Below are positions 34,794 through 46,482 of a DNA stretch of 64,000 nucleotides, one piece after another. Each line of letters begins with the position of its first letter. The first letter of the stretch is position 1. Position numbers and translations under genes: made by a program. This stretch comes from Fomitopsis serialis (taxonomy: Eukaryota > Basidiomycota > Agaricomycetes > Polyporales > Fomitopsidaceae): positions 1-64,000 of the forward strand of contig NW_025955036.1 of NCBI RefSeq assembly GCF_022376445.1. The letters run 5' to 3'. The notes below the pieces were generated by a model. It was not told the DNA's origin. It saw only the letters and a program-made list of their open reading frames with translations, and searched no databases.

Positions 34794-36433
34794 CTTACGC
34801 TTACCATTTGAATGATGACCCGGACGTTCGGGGCTCAACGGGGCTGAACGCGTTGCAGCCTTGCAGATATGTACCTCTAGCCACGGTGTCTACTGCTGTA
34901 TCCCTACTGGACTGGACGCGGACGACGCGGTGTCGTCCGCCGCGCTTGGTCTTTGACTCACTCGTACAATAAGTCCCCGTCGCGTATTTACTACTCTTGC
35001 TGCTTGATGAAGTGCTGATCTCTGTGTACTCAGTACTCGTTCGGAATGACATAATGCCAGTACAAAGCTCGTCCTCGGAACATACTTATCCGACCCCGGG
35101 TGTCTTGTGCAAGATACGAGGCAGTAGCCTGGGCTTCGGCGTAGGCTCCTGACTGCGTGAGCTGCGTCTTCAGTGCTACTCACGTCCAGCCAGCCTCAAG
35201 GCAAGTCTGAGGCAGTGCGTACAAAGGAACTCGTTATGCATGCCTGCTCATGTCATGGAGTTATTTCGTCCATCCGGTCTGAGGTGCAGAAATGGTGAGC
35301 AGGTTTCTCGGTCTCCGAGTGTTGCGTCACTCGTTAACTTATTCTTAGGAGATGATCACAAGGTAGGGTTGCAGTCCGCGAGGGCTCACTAGTCAAGACC
35401 CATGTTGTATACGATGTGCTTCGGCTACACCCTGTCAGTCCAGTACGTAGGGTATGTGTCTGTCTATCACTTTCAGCGCAATCCCGGGGCCCATCGACAA
35501 TCATGCTTCTGAGCCATACCTCGCTGAGTAGCTGAGAAGCCGGTTGCTACTATGCCCCTGCAGCTGGCCGGACGCTAGTATCTCAAGTAACAATGCCATC
35601 GCCCACCCGTCGCCTACGTATCATTGGCAGCTCTGCGCCTGCGGCACGGCGGTCGGACGTTACATCGTGGACTGCGAATGCACGTCGTCGCCAAGAGTCT
35701 GAACGTTGTCTACGTGCCAGTGGAGTGTCGGTTATTTAGCGCAGTATTGATTTCTGTCTACTCATGCATCTGTCGGTATATGTTTACTCTCCATGGGCTC
35801 ACAACACACCCGCTCAGGCTGTACCACTACTGCTCACGCGCCCATTGACACAAGTTCTTCTTCCCAAGTTAAAATAATGCCACGCAAACGACTGCGTCCG
35901 CTCCTGTATCGAACTCTCTTTGGCTAGCATTCCTTTTGTCGGCCAAAGCCAGTTGGCCGGGATGTGTCAAGCCGCTGGTCAGCAATTGTGTGATGACATA
36001 CCTACGCATCCCACTGTGTACACGATCTCGAGACGCGTGGCCTGCATGTTCAACGAGGCCCCGGCGTTCCACACACAAGGTGGTTGTCAAGACTTTCAAG
36101 AATTACATAACGGCGGCAGTGTGAGTACTCGAGAAAGCGAACAAATAATTGAAGGGCGGTTGTACAACGCGAAGGGACGTGAACGAATGGATGGACAGTT
36201 GTCCAGATACGACTGATGTTGGAAAGAGGGAGGAGACACGAAACATCGAAGGATGGAGGCAAGATGGTATCATCTAGTATGGGCTACAGCATAACGGACG
36301 GCTTGGGGGAAATATCGATACAAGTAGCAGTTGGGTCTGCGGAGACAATGCCTGCTGCTGAATAGCAGGCGTTGAGCAGGGTGTCTGAATGACTATGAGC
36401 AGAAGACGTACCGGCTAGCGGCGAGGCCACTTC
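34794..36433. other. No gene recognised
   Basis: 1.6 kb between receptor 4 and pheromone gene 4. Scanned for MD-start CaaX-end frames on both strands without success; no receptor relic was recognised. Confidence 0.45.
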
Positions 36434-36571
36434 TTACACGATAGTACACCACGAGTACGAGTTGTTGTTTCCAATGTGCTCCTGGTCAACCGGGATGACG
36501 CAGTCCAGGGAGTCGTCTCCTGCACACGGTGCGGAGCAGAGGATGTATTCGAGTGAAGCGAGGTCGTCCAT
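36434..36571 (-). CDS. Mating pheromone precursor 4 (CaaX = CTIV)
   Basis: A 45-residue frame starting MDDLASLEYI and ending EHIGNNNSYSWCTIV. CTIV fits a CaaX box. The EH pair is the same processing signature as in precursor 1, giving a mature peptide of about ten residues ending in SYSWC. Two further cysteines and a CVIP stretch lie in the pro-region. It faces away from receptor 5, 663 bp to its right. Confidence 0.82.
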   Translation of the reverse strand: MDDLASLEYILCSAPCAGDDSLDCVIPVDQEHIGNNNSYSWCTIV

Positions 36572-36786
36572 TGTGGCAGATGAGTCTGATCAGTGACGGC
36601 GTGCCAACGATCAACGCTTTCGACTGTAGCGGATGCAGGGTGGTTTGTAGACTTTGGGATGCGGGAAGCGTGGGCACAGGCGACGCTCTTTATAGATATG
36701 GTAAGAGATATGGAATGTAGAAGGGGCACAAATATTTGGATCGCCGATGTAGACTGTCATTGTGAACGATGATCCAAAAACGGAGG

Positions 36787-36795
36787 ACAATGGAC
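36787..36795 (+). promoter_or_regulatory. Putative pheromone-response element (ACAATGGAC)
   Basis: 216 bp upstream of pheromone gene 4. Matches the ACAAWRGRS pattern found near the other pheromone genes. Confidence 0.35.
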
Positions 36796-37120
36796 GTACA
36801 GTAACGCAATCAGGGTCAATCCTAAGGCCTGATCCTGAATAGGCAAGTCTCGAAGTCTGCACTAAACCGTAGTTGCGCCCACCGATCCGCGGGATCCCAA
36901 GTTGAGCAGTATATGGAATGCTGTAGACATGTAGAGAGCCAATTCACGAGCCTACCAAGATTCCTTGGCGCGACGACGGATAAAATTTCGATGAAATGAC
37001 GGGCTGTGGCTCAATTGTGGCTGAGCCTCAGCATTGTAATCCAGATTAGGAAAGGGCGCTTAGCAACGCGGTTTGCGTCCAGCATCAATTGGCGCCCATT
37101 ATTGTGCTTGAACTTGAACG

Positions 37121-37129
37121 CTCCATTGT
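37121..37129 (-). promoter_or_regulatory. Putative pheromone-response element (ACAATGGAG)
   Basis: 105 bp upstream of the receptor 5 start. Same pattern as the motif near pheromone gene 4. Confidence 0.33.
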
Positions 37130-37233
37130 TCAGTAAACCATGCAGTCTCCAGAACCTAATAAAGGAACGCACGCGCCAATTCCCTGTCTTACACACTCCT
37201 CTCCCACTCCCCTACTACTTTCAGCTTGTCAAT

Positions 37234-39018
37234 ATGGGCGATACGACATATCCTCTGTTTCCGATATTCGCTTTCCTGGGTTTCGTCGTCGGCTTGATAC
37301 CCATACCGTGGCATTTGCAAGGATGGAACGCAGGAACCTGCCTCTACATGATCTGGGTATCTCTTGCAAGCCTCGTTGTCTTCGTAGATTCCATTGTCTG
37401 GAACGGTAGCGTCAGCGACCCCGCACCGATCTGGTGCGACATCTGTGAGTGACGATGTCATGATTATGTCCAATGCATGGGCTAACATTGATTAGCAACG
37501 AAATTCCTCATCGGTGCAGGTGTGGGCATCCCTGCATCGTCTCTCTGCATCAATAGACGGCTCTACCGGATATCTTCAATGACCACTGCGACGATCACGC
37601 GAAATGAGGTAAGCTGCTTATAGTGTCCATGCATTGCAATGCTGATCGTTCTTGTAGAAACGTCGCGCTGTTCTCGAAGACATGGCAATAGCGATCGGTA
37701 TCCCGGTCCTTGTAATGATACTACGTGGGTCGGCCGCTTGTGTACTGCACGCACTGTATCTGACACCCGCTTCTTGAACGCATAGATGTCATTGTGCAAG
37801 GTAAGCAGCAATATGGCTTGGTGACGGAGGATGATACTCACAACATAATCAGGCCACAGATACAATATCTTTGAAGACGTTGGATGCATGCCAGATATTT
37901 GGAACACACCACCGGCATATCCCCTCGTCTTCATGTGGCCAGTCGTTTTAGGCTGTGTATCATTTGTATACGCTAGTACGCCCATTCCGCTTTCTACCCA
38001 TGATTCGCGACTCACCGTGAATTCAAAGGTCTGACCCTTCGAGCATTCTGGCGGCGGCGAGCAGAATTCAGCCAGCTGCTCTCATCCAGCAGCGCCCTCA
38101 CGAGGAGCCGGTATTTCCGGTTGATGCTACTCTGCTGTGTCGAGATGGCGTGTACCATTCCCCTAGGCGTCTTCAGCATTGTCATCAACAATGGCGACGT
38201 GCCTGTCGCTCCTTACGTGTCCTGGGCGAACGCGCACTACGACTTCTCCTACGTAGGCAAGTTCCCTGCTCTCGCCTGGATGTTCAGCCGTCCGTTTTAT
38301 ATCTCCGTGGAGATGGGCCGTTGGATATACCCATGCTCCGCATTCCTGTTCTTCTCTCTCTTCGGATTCGCCGAGGAAGCGCGGCGGAATTACAAGCTCG
38401 CATTCAGGGCTATAGCGAAACGTCTGGGCTTCGAGCTGTCCTCAGGAAAGGCGAGGACGTCGCCGTTTAAGGCCTTCCGGTGAGTACTCCTGGAGGCATC
38501 TTCTCCGTTCGACGAGCTGATGGTGTCGCCACAGTTTAGGAAGTAACAAAGAAAGCCCATCGCCCTCCGAGGAAACGTTGCCGCCCTACAGCCCTAGGAA
38601 ATCCAAGCGTCCGCAGCGACCAAGATCCTTCTCATCTTCCTTCCTTGACAGCGTCATCGAGATCGATGTCGACTACGACATAGAGAAAGCCGCTGAGTCT
38701 CTCAGCTCAACCACCGTCTACGGCACCGACAAGCCCGCCGACTCTCCTGCCGCTACATCCGCCACCTTGTCCTTCCCCGAATCCGCGATGACCGCCACAC
38801 CAAAGGCGCCGTCCGGGAGGTTCAAGTTCGCCGCCGCGCCTCCCCTATCACCCGAGACGCCCTCCTATCCCTTAACCGTGTCCACTGTCGTCCCGCGGTA
38901 CCACAAACCGTTCGCTTCCATCGGCGATCCGGCCTCGCCTTCGACGATAGCGGCGAAGAGCGCCGCAATACAAGTCACGATGCACCGGGAGGTGACCGAG
39001 GTCGCCGAGTCCTCTTGA
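37234..39018 (+). CDS. STE3-type pheromone receptor 5
   Basis: Exons 37234-37444, 37496-37608, 37658-37724, 37786-37800, 37853-37975, 38029-38479 and 38535-39018, coding 487 aa, all in phase. The fourth exon is a 15-nt microexon (MSLVQ-like position, within the conserved VQGHRYN loop). Its length plus the next exon equals the single 138-nt exon of the other receptors, so an intron was gained here. TM1 ends IPIPWHLQGWNAGTC; helix 7 ends LFGFAEEARRNY. A long Ser/Thr/Pro tail follows. Closest relative in the window is receptor 2. Confidence 0.9.
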
Positions 39019-39398
39019 ATGCCGCCATGCCCACGTCCTCCGCTACGCCTCCGGATACGCCCCCGCACTGCTACGTCGCGCCCGTCTCCCTCGACTTGGT
39101 TTGATGTATCGTTATTGCTCGTTTTCCGCCTGCTTGGTTTGCTCTCCGACTCCCCACTGTATCACTAACATCAAACACCATACCCCAGCATTTTCCCCTT
39201 GCCTCTTCTTCAACTGTACTAGCTGCACCGTAATCGCGTCTGCGCCACCCCGATTTGCTGTTATCTTATGATTCTGGATTGCATGTCGCCGTCTTCTCTG
39301 TATCGTAGACTGGGCAGAGCCCGCTGAATGACATTCACGACGCGCTCGGTGACGCACTTCTGTGTCATCGTCCGCCCGAAGGAAGAGAAAGGCGAGAT

Positions 39399-40362
39399 TC
39401 ATGCGAGAGCCGAGCGAAGTAGTGGACGAAGAATGTGAAGGACAGACGTCATCCAAGTAGATCGTCCAGGAAATCTTCCATGTCTTCTTTCCCGGACTTC
39501 TGTGGCTTTTGCTCTGTCGGAAGTGGTGGTGCTTCTACGACTCGGTCTGCGCATATGGCCACTTATAAGTGGGCTTTCAAGTATGAGAGGCACTCCGATC
39601 GACATACCGTGCTGTCTGCCCCGGCCCATGCATCTGCTTGTTGTGGCTGGTGCCCCTCGTTGTTTTGCTGCTGAAGCACGGAAGCGTGACTTCAAGTCTG
39701 CGGTGGCGAACCATAACGGCCGTTAGCTCGCCCTCGTTTACGACGTGGAACTGAACTCACCCCACTTCGCCTCAGCCGCTGCCTTTTCCCTACTCAGCTC
39801 CTCCAACGATTCATCCCACTCGACTTGCTGTACCTTCCCCTTCTTCGACTGAGCTGCTGCACCTTGTCGTCCCGGAAGGATGTTTGCGACGCTCGCGTCT
39901 ATCTCTGGGTCGTCTTCGGGTGGTGGAGGCGCGGAGGACTCTTGTGGTGACAGTCGCTGACGCTCGAGGAATGTAGACAAATCGACCTCGGGTTCCAAAA
40001 TTTCCTCGCCTACACAACAGTGCAGCATGGTTCAGCTCCCAGGAATCATCCAGGTCCGTTGAGCCATAATACGTGCAACACGCACCTTCCGAGTCTAGCT
40101 CTGGCTCGAGCTCCTTATACCTATCTGCGTTCGTCCCAAGCTGCCTCCGCGCATACCTCTTCTGCATCTCCGCTGCCTCTTCTTCATCCAACTCCTCCGG
40201 CATCTCACCCTCCAGCACTAGCCGCTGACCGAATTGCGCTGGACGACCTCCACCGCGCCCTCTCCCTCGTGCGCGCAGGTATTTCCCCAGCCCGCCGCGG
40301 GACTTCCCTCGGCCTCGCCCTCTTGGGGCCGGATTGCTCGAGCTCGCTGAATCGTTCTCCAT
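39399..40362 (-). CDS. Conserved RGG/GRG-rich protein of unknown function
   Basis: Exons 40362-40086, 40009-39761 and 39697-39399, giving 274 aa. The N-terminus is an RNA-binding-like tract (PRGRGRGKSRGGLGKYLRAR). Then EMPEELDEEEAAEMQKRYARRQLG, an acidic middle part PEVDLSTFLERQRLS and a final KW|DLKSRFR segment joined across an intron. This looks like a conserved basidiomycete nuclear protein, but I cannot name it. The last part of exon 3 is less conserved in style, and the true stop may differ. It is convergent with receptor 5 and probably a non-mating passenger within the locus. Confidence 0.7.
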
Positions 40363-41111
40363 GGAATGATATCGATGAAATTGTGTCTGATTGTTGTAGA
40401 AAAGAGTAGAGAATTGGAAAGTGGAAGTAGATGGACTGCGAGTCCGAATTGTTCGGGGATGCCCGTAGGCGCTCCTCTGACTTCAACGTGCCGCCGTGCG
40501 CGCTCAAGCGCTCAACGCCTCAGGCTTGCATGTAGCGACCACCATGTCGATGCTCAAAGTCCTCCTAGCTTGATTCTTCGCCTCGACTCGCAGCTTACAA
40601 TGGTTCTTAGTATGCCAACATATATGCGGCTCGACATAGTCGGTCCTGGTCCTGGTGTGCTAGTGCCAGTGCTCCGGAGATTGGTCCACTGAAATTGTTT
40701 CCCACTTAGGTCTCCGCGACGGTGGAGGTTGCGCCTGACATGCTACACCTATTCTCTAGAGTCGCTCACAAGACTGGGGAACATTTACAGCTCACTAGGT
40801 GAGTACTCTAGACTTGGAAATCACGGTCATGTCATTCGTCACTCGTCGTAATCGCGTCAACTGGGCGGTGCCCAGGAGAAAATACAAAACAGCCTATGAG
40901 CCCCCCTCCCTCATCAGGCTTCCCCCATATGAACGAAATAAGTTATGTTGTCAAAGAACGAAGGTGTTTGCAATTGGGTCGGCGCGCGAAGTCGAAGATG
41001 CGCTGGGTCGTGACGGTGTGAGGCTTGCCTCGTCTGTATCACCTATTATCAGTACTAGTGCTTCTCTTCACATTTTGGGGAGAAAGAGCACGTACGAATG
41101 GATGGAGGCAC
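40363..41111. other. No gene recognised
   Basis: Promoter side of the RGG-rich gene and 3' flank of pheromone gene 5. Nothing else seen. Confidence 0.45.
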
Positions 41112-41225
41112 CTAGGCAATGGTGCAGCTGCCGCTGCCGCTACCATTGGTGGTGTCATAGTTGACGGGGACCTGCTCGGTCTCCTCGACGGGGACGGGGG
41201 TAGCGATGTCAAAGAACGCGTCCAT
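41112..41225 (-). CDS. Mating pheromone precursor 5 (CaaX = CTIA)
   Basis: A 37-residue frame starting MDAFFDIATP and ending NGSGSGSCTIA. It shares MDAFFDI and the CTIA box with precursor 2. The processing site is unclear: the acidic/basic pair is absent, with NYDTTN before GSGSGSC. It is the outermost pheromone gene, separated from receptor 5 by the RGG-rich gene. Confidence 0.85.
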   Translation of the reverse strand: MDAFFDIATPVPVEETEQVPVNYDTTNGSGSGSCTIA

Positions 41226-43510
41226 TACTGCTCGTGTGTGTGAGTGGAGGATGGCTCAGAGCGCAGGGACGGTGAGAGCACGAGTGCGAGTGGTGTCTCG
41301 AAGACTGGACTTGCTCTGAACTGGCTGGGTCGCTGGCATTCATGCTTCCCTCCACCAGTATTTATACGACGAGATGCTACTCACCAACTCAAATTCTCGA
41401 GACACTTCGATGACGGCCTCGCGGCGAAGACTCATAGCTATTTCTGGCCAGCGTGAGTACCTGGCAGTCAGTCTATTGTCTTGCGAGGCATGAACGCGCG
41501 AAGGCAATCTTGCAACTTGGTCAGATACTATCGGGAGTGTCCCCTTTGGATTTCGTTTCCCCGTCTGATGCGCCGCCACAATCACTTTCTTAGTGTCAGA
41601 AGTTCAGAAGTGCTCTTCAAGTACCGACCCGCTTCGCAGTGCCAGCGTCGTAAACTACCTTTCCCGCGTTTCACACTGAGGCTCAGTCCTCGCGTATTGA
41701 TTCCCCCCTCCTTCAGTCTTTCGCGGATAATCTCGTTAAACCCCCTGTATTGTTTTGCACCAACCATCGATGCCTGCTCTCTCATGCCGAAATATTGTCT
41801 TCGACTGACCGACGCCCACCGAGCGAGCTAATCTTTCAAATTGGGACCTGACCTCATGGGCCCTGCCACGAATTGTGGCCTCCTGCTCCTGCTATTCTCG
41901 TTGGCTCTTATTGTTGTGCTCCGCTGGACGGCCCGGACTCATTTCCCGGAAACTTACTCCGGCCGCAGAATGCCTTCGAGTTGAAGTGACTCGGCGCCCG
42001 CGCCACACATCCTCGCAGGTGAGATGGCGCTTTGCCTTTTATAGTAAGAACGGGTGGCACGCCACGATCGATCGGAGCGCCTCCGCCAGATCCACAGATC
42101 TCGTCGGTGACTTCTTCGTGCGCACCCGCATTGGGAAGGTGACTCGCTGCGTTGCAACGCTCGGCAGACAGGGGTGAGTCGCAGTCGCTCCTTTACACTT
42201 GCTCCTGTCTCAGTCTGCCATACGGTGTTTCGCAGAAACTACTCAGCCATCCCGGTTGCAGTCAAAGTGGCGATAAGTTGTGATCCCCGGTGGCGCCCGT
42301 TCTTATTGTTCTCTCTGCACGCATGCACATCTATACCGGGAAATAAGCGCGATGTGTCGATTTGGCGGGACACCTGAGTATGACTTTTGGCGCACCGGTC
42401 TCTACTGGTGATAGCGATCAGAGTCTGGCTGCACCGGGTCGATGTCTGCAGACATCCAGGACGACTCGCCATGCAATCAATTGGCGAAGCGTTTAGGCTC
42501 AGGTGGATGACATATGGTTGATGAGAATGTGACCTGTTTGATTCATGTTGAGATACTCACGACTCCGCAGCACAAAGGCTTTTTTGGACTGTGTCTAAAA
42601 ATATGACCGCAGGCTTCGGGGCCTCTCACGAAATCGGCGACCGCAAGACGAGCTAGAAGCGCTATGGACTTCTGCACCTCGATGTAGCTTCTGTGGATTG
42701 CGGGCTGCATTCGTGGTAATGCTATCCCCGCATAACGGATGTAGAAGCATAGCGAGGCCGTTTGCGCGATTGTAGGTCAGTCCAAACCTTTGTTACAACT
42801 CCTCTGACTGACTGTCAGCGGAGCCAGTGCACGAGAGACAGCTTAACGGCAAGCCATCCGTGGGTCGCCGGCTTTCATTGGCCAAAGAGAGATTGAGATC
42901 CGTGCTGCAGCGCCCACACGCATAGATCAACGTCCTGGACACTCGGTCTACTTGGGTATGGCGGTCAATGCGGAGGGCAAGACAATAAGCAAGGGGCACG
43001 TTCGATTCATTTCCGCTCAGAAGGCTTCCGATTCTTGGTGATCTATCCGCTGCGTGGCGCTCGAAGATCGAACTCACGAGTGCGTGACTTACTTGCCGCT
43101 TAGCCAATAGGTCTTCGTGGAACGCTCACGTTTGTAGTCCAGCCTGGGTCCTCGAGTTTATCTTGACCTAGACCATAGATCAAACGCGTAGAGGAGCCAA
43201 TGATGCCTCCTATACGCAAGCATCTTCAACTTGCGCGTACAGTATGGTTATCCCCACAAGCTACTCAGTCCCCCGGGCGTTTCGGACATCTGGCTTGCAA
43301 AGAACCGTTTCATGTTACACTAGCACGGAAGACATTCGCCGCTCGTCGTGTAGGAAATGGAGACTGTGTCGAGTACCCCAAGACAATTGGGCGTGCGTCA
43401 TCATTGTGAACTGGTATGCCGCCGTGAAACGCAATGGGATGCGCTCGTGGATTATGCAACAATACTGATACTGTTAGACCTCCGGCTTGCATAGCAAGTC
43501 GGCGCAACAC
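41226..43510. other. Boundary region between mating locus and SUKH cluster; no gene recognised
   Basis: 2.3 kb with many short open frames but no conserved motif, splice chain or CaaX box. It contains one putative response element (41471-41479). Confidence 0.45.
41471..41479 (-). promoter_or_regulatory. Putative pheromone-response element (ACAATAGAC)
   Basis: 246 bp upstream of pheromone gene 5, on the same strand as the gene. Fits ACAAWRGRS. Confidence 0.33.
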
Positions 43511-45840
43511 TCATACATTCAATGCAGCACCTTTCCTCTCTGCCTTTCGTGCAAGCTCCTCGATGTACCCGCGGAAGCCTCTGTTCAACCACTTCAACTC
43601 CGGCATCCAACTGACCCAAAAGACTGCGCTGCAATATACTTCATGTCATCACAACCTGTTATAGAAACCTATCAAGAGCACTCACCGCCATCCTAGTGTA
43701 CCCAACGAGCCGGCTGAATATCCCAGGGCCTCGAGTGTGCCTATGGCCTTGCACACCGTTTCAGGATGGACATACCAAACCATCTCTTCCGAGTCATCAG
43801 AAACGACGAGCAAACGGTCCATCTTCGGCAGCTGGTCCCATTCCGCGCCGTCAATCTTGCACCCAAGCTCGACAGCAAACTCGTCAAGGCCGAGATTCTT
43901 CGCTTGTTCCCACTGGAGCTGCTCGACGGGTTTGAAGCCTGGTGCGTTCACCGACGGCATGAACTCTGTCCCGTTGGAGACGAGGTAGAATTCCTTGAGG
44001 TCGCCCGGGAGCTCGATCCCCAGTCGCTCCTCGGCTTCGCGGATAGCTGCCGGGGGCGCTGGCGGCTTAAGCAGTGTTTCGTGATCCTCCCATTTCAATA
44101 CTTCCAGCATAGGTATGAGAGCGGACATCGGCGCGTCACGGAACTTCTGCATAGCTGCGCGCCGCTGCTCCTGCACAGCAGCGGAAGTCTGCGGGAAGGA
44201 CAGCAGTGCTTGTCGTGCGAGTTCCGCATCTTGCTCTACCTGCTCTTGGCCGCGTCCGGTGATCTCGGCTGCAATTCCAGTCCGCAAGGCATAGTCTACA
44301 AGAGCTGGCCAGCGCCCGATGTCCCATGTCCACGTCGTGTCAAAGTGCATGGCGGATCTGACACTGATACATCGTATCAGCGTCAACATTGGTATGGAGA
44401 GGAAAGTTCAACCAAACGCACAGTGCCGACATCCAAGCATGCGCCTCCTGCTCGGCACCAGCTTCTAGCGCCATAGCAACAACGCCAGCGTGCGTGTAGG
44501 GAGCCAACCTCCAGTCGCCAGGTTCATAAGCAATCGCCACTTTCACGTACTCGAGGACGTCTGTAAGGTCATTCTTGGTCGGGTAATGGTGATCTTCCTT
44601 GTTCTCCTGCTCCCACAATCTCATGGTATCGTCTGAAGGGGCCTCCCATGGCACGTGAGGTCTGTCACCAGGCCGTCGCCAGAGGTACTCGAATGGTCGT
44701 GTGGAAGGAGCGCCCAACAGCTCGTATGTGTTCGGGAACACGTCGAACAACGAGCGCACCAGGGCGTTGCAGGAAGACGTGGAGCCCTCCAGGCCAACAC
44801 GCATGGCCAAATGAACGATCGGATGAGGTATCTGGTCGGCTTCGGAGGGCATAGAGCCAGCGATGATCCTGGCCAAGTCAGCTCCCGGCGTCTCCGACGG
44901 CTTCATCGACTCTGCGGGCGCCGTTTGATCTCCGGATTGAGCTTGCCAGCGTTTCAAAAAGGTTGGTAGAGGAAAGAAGGAACTCTGAATTCCCCTCACG
45001 GCCGCTTTCACCAGATATGCTAGGGACCTGAGAGTTTCCGGCGAGTCCTTGGCTGTCCAGAAATAGCCTGCGCAAGGTATGTGGTCAATACCTAATGCGC
45101 ACCCAGATCTTGCAGCATTGACGTACGATCACGAATGATGTCGTCGTCGAGCCATTCGCATACTGATGCTGACGAGGAATGAGCTATAGAGACACTGTGC
45201 TTTTGATTGCTATATACCCACCGGCTTGCGTTTGAGGCAAATCAAGCGAGGCGGCCGACGCAGCGTGTTCCTTGAGTAGCCCTGACTCCGCGAGCACTAG
45301 ACATTCAATGGAGCTTATATGAGGATTTTTCAACAGACTGAACTCCTACATAAGCGGCCATTTCCTGTAGCAACAGTGATCAAACCATCCCCATACTAAT
45401 ATGACGTATGTATCAGTATGTTCGCCGTTTCGGGTGTTAAGAACGTACCAGAGCCTGTATGTGGGAGGCCGCTGCCTCCATCGACGATGTGTCAGTCTTT
45501 GATGGTCCGGGTATGAACAGAAGATTATAGCTACGGACACGAAACTAAGCCGACGCACACGTTGAGCAGTGAATGGCATGCAAACCTTCCGCGGTCGCCT
45601 TCTTTCAAGAAGGATGAGACGCTGGAGACTTTCGTGGAATCTAGTCCCCTCTGTATGGCATCTTCTTTTAGATCGTCAGGGACGAGGTATATTGCTTGCT
45701 CGCGGATTCGCAGTGTGTCAAGAAAGAGCAGGGAGCTCGGGTCGAGATGCCTGTTAGGAAGGGTCCATTTCTCTGAACGACAGCTCTAATCCAGACTGGT
45801 GTGCTTGAACGTACCCAGCTATGTAAACAATGGCATTCAT
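43511..45840 (-). CDS. SMI1/KNR4 (SUKH) domain protein 1
   Basis: Nine exons: 45840-45815, 45750-45586, 45530-45449, 45395-45350, 45296-45222, 45168-45127, 45067-44422, 44363-43686 and 43628-43511, giving 625 aa without a break. The N-terminal part carries SLLFLDTLRIREQAIYL and LLFIPG. A helical middle part (about residues 145-360) begins YFWTAKDSPETLRSLAYL. The SUKH domain lies at about residues 455-580 (LLKPP, AIREAEERLGIELP, LVSNGTEF, VWYVHPETV). The C-terminus is an amphipathic helix (WLNRGFRGYIEELARKAE). No signal peptide, so cytosolic. SUKH proteins include yeast Knr4/Smi1 (cell wall signalling) and bacterial immunity proteins against nuclease toxins. Three more paralogues lie within 11 kb. 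Confidence 0.88.
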
Positions 45841-46482
45841 GCTGTGCCGTGTCGCAGACCTGTGTTGCTGAGAGTTTCAACGCTGGACAACAAGTTTGCT
45901 GATACACCAGGTCAGAAGTATGCGCTGTAGATTCAGAATTTATAAACCGCGTCTCATGGTGACTATGACACGGCTTTGACTGTCGTGAAGGTCCAGGAGA
46001 AGGTCAGAACCTAGCTGCGGCTGTGTCTTAGTGTGAGAATGTCGGGCGGCTGGTGCACTGATTCGGGCTCCTGAAACTTCAAGAGTCGGTAACGCATAGA
46101 ATGCCGTATTTTGTAGAGAGATGACGTACCTTGGCCTCAATGCACTTTCCATGCTGCCGAGTACATGTCTGAGAATCATCACCGGGAACCCGTCCTGGTA
46201 GTGCCAGGACCTTCGCGACGGGACTCATAGATCTGTCAGCCTTACCAAGTTAGCCAGAGTATAAGCATACCATCTCTGAATGTGATGTAATATTCGATGA
46301 CCGGACGCTAGATGAGTATACGGGCAAGTCCTTAGGCGAGGATTGACCTCATGCAAGTCGTTCGAACCTCGCCACAAAACCTTTCCTCCGATGCAGTCTC
46401 GGAATGTTGCTAATAGAACATCAATGCAAGGTCAGATGGATGACTCAATAAGTAGTTAACATTCACAAGTGAGATAGCATGT
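45841..46482. other. No gene recognised
   Basis: Between two tandem SUKH genes. Promoter of gene 1 and 3' flank of gene 2. A minus-strand open frame near 45940-46182 has no match to the paralogues. Confidence 0.45.

Noticed and set aside
36352..36372. 7-bp stem hairpin (GCCTGCT/AGCAGGC)
   Set aside because: Short stem without T-run or gene context; expected by chance.
39560..39725. Possible STE3 tail relic on the plus strand (AAEARKRDFKSA)
   Set aside because: It is the antisense of exon 3 of the RGG-rich gene, which joins in phase (KW|DLKSRFR); the receptor-like string is chance.
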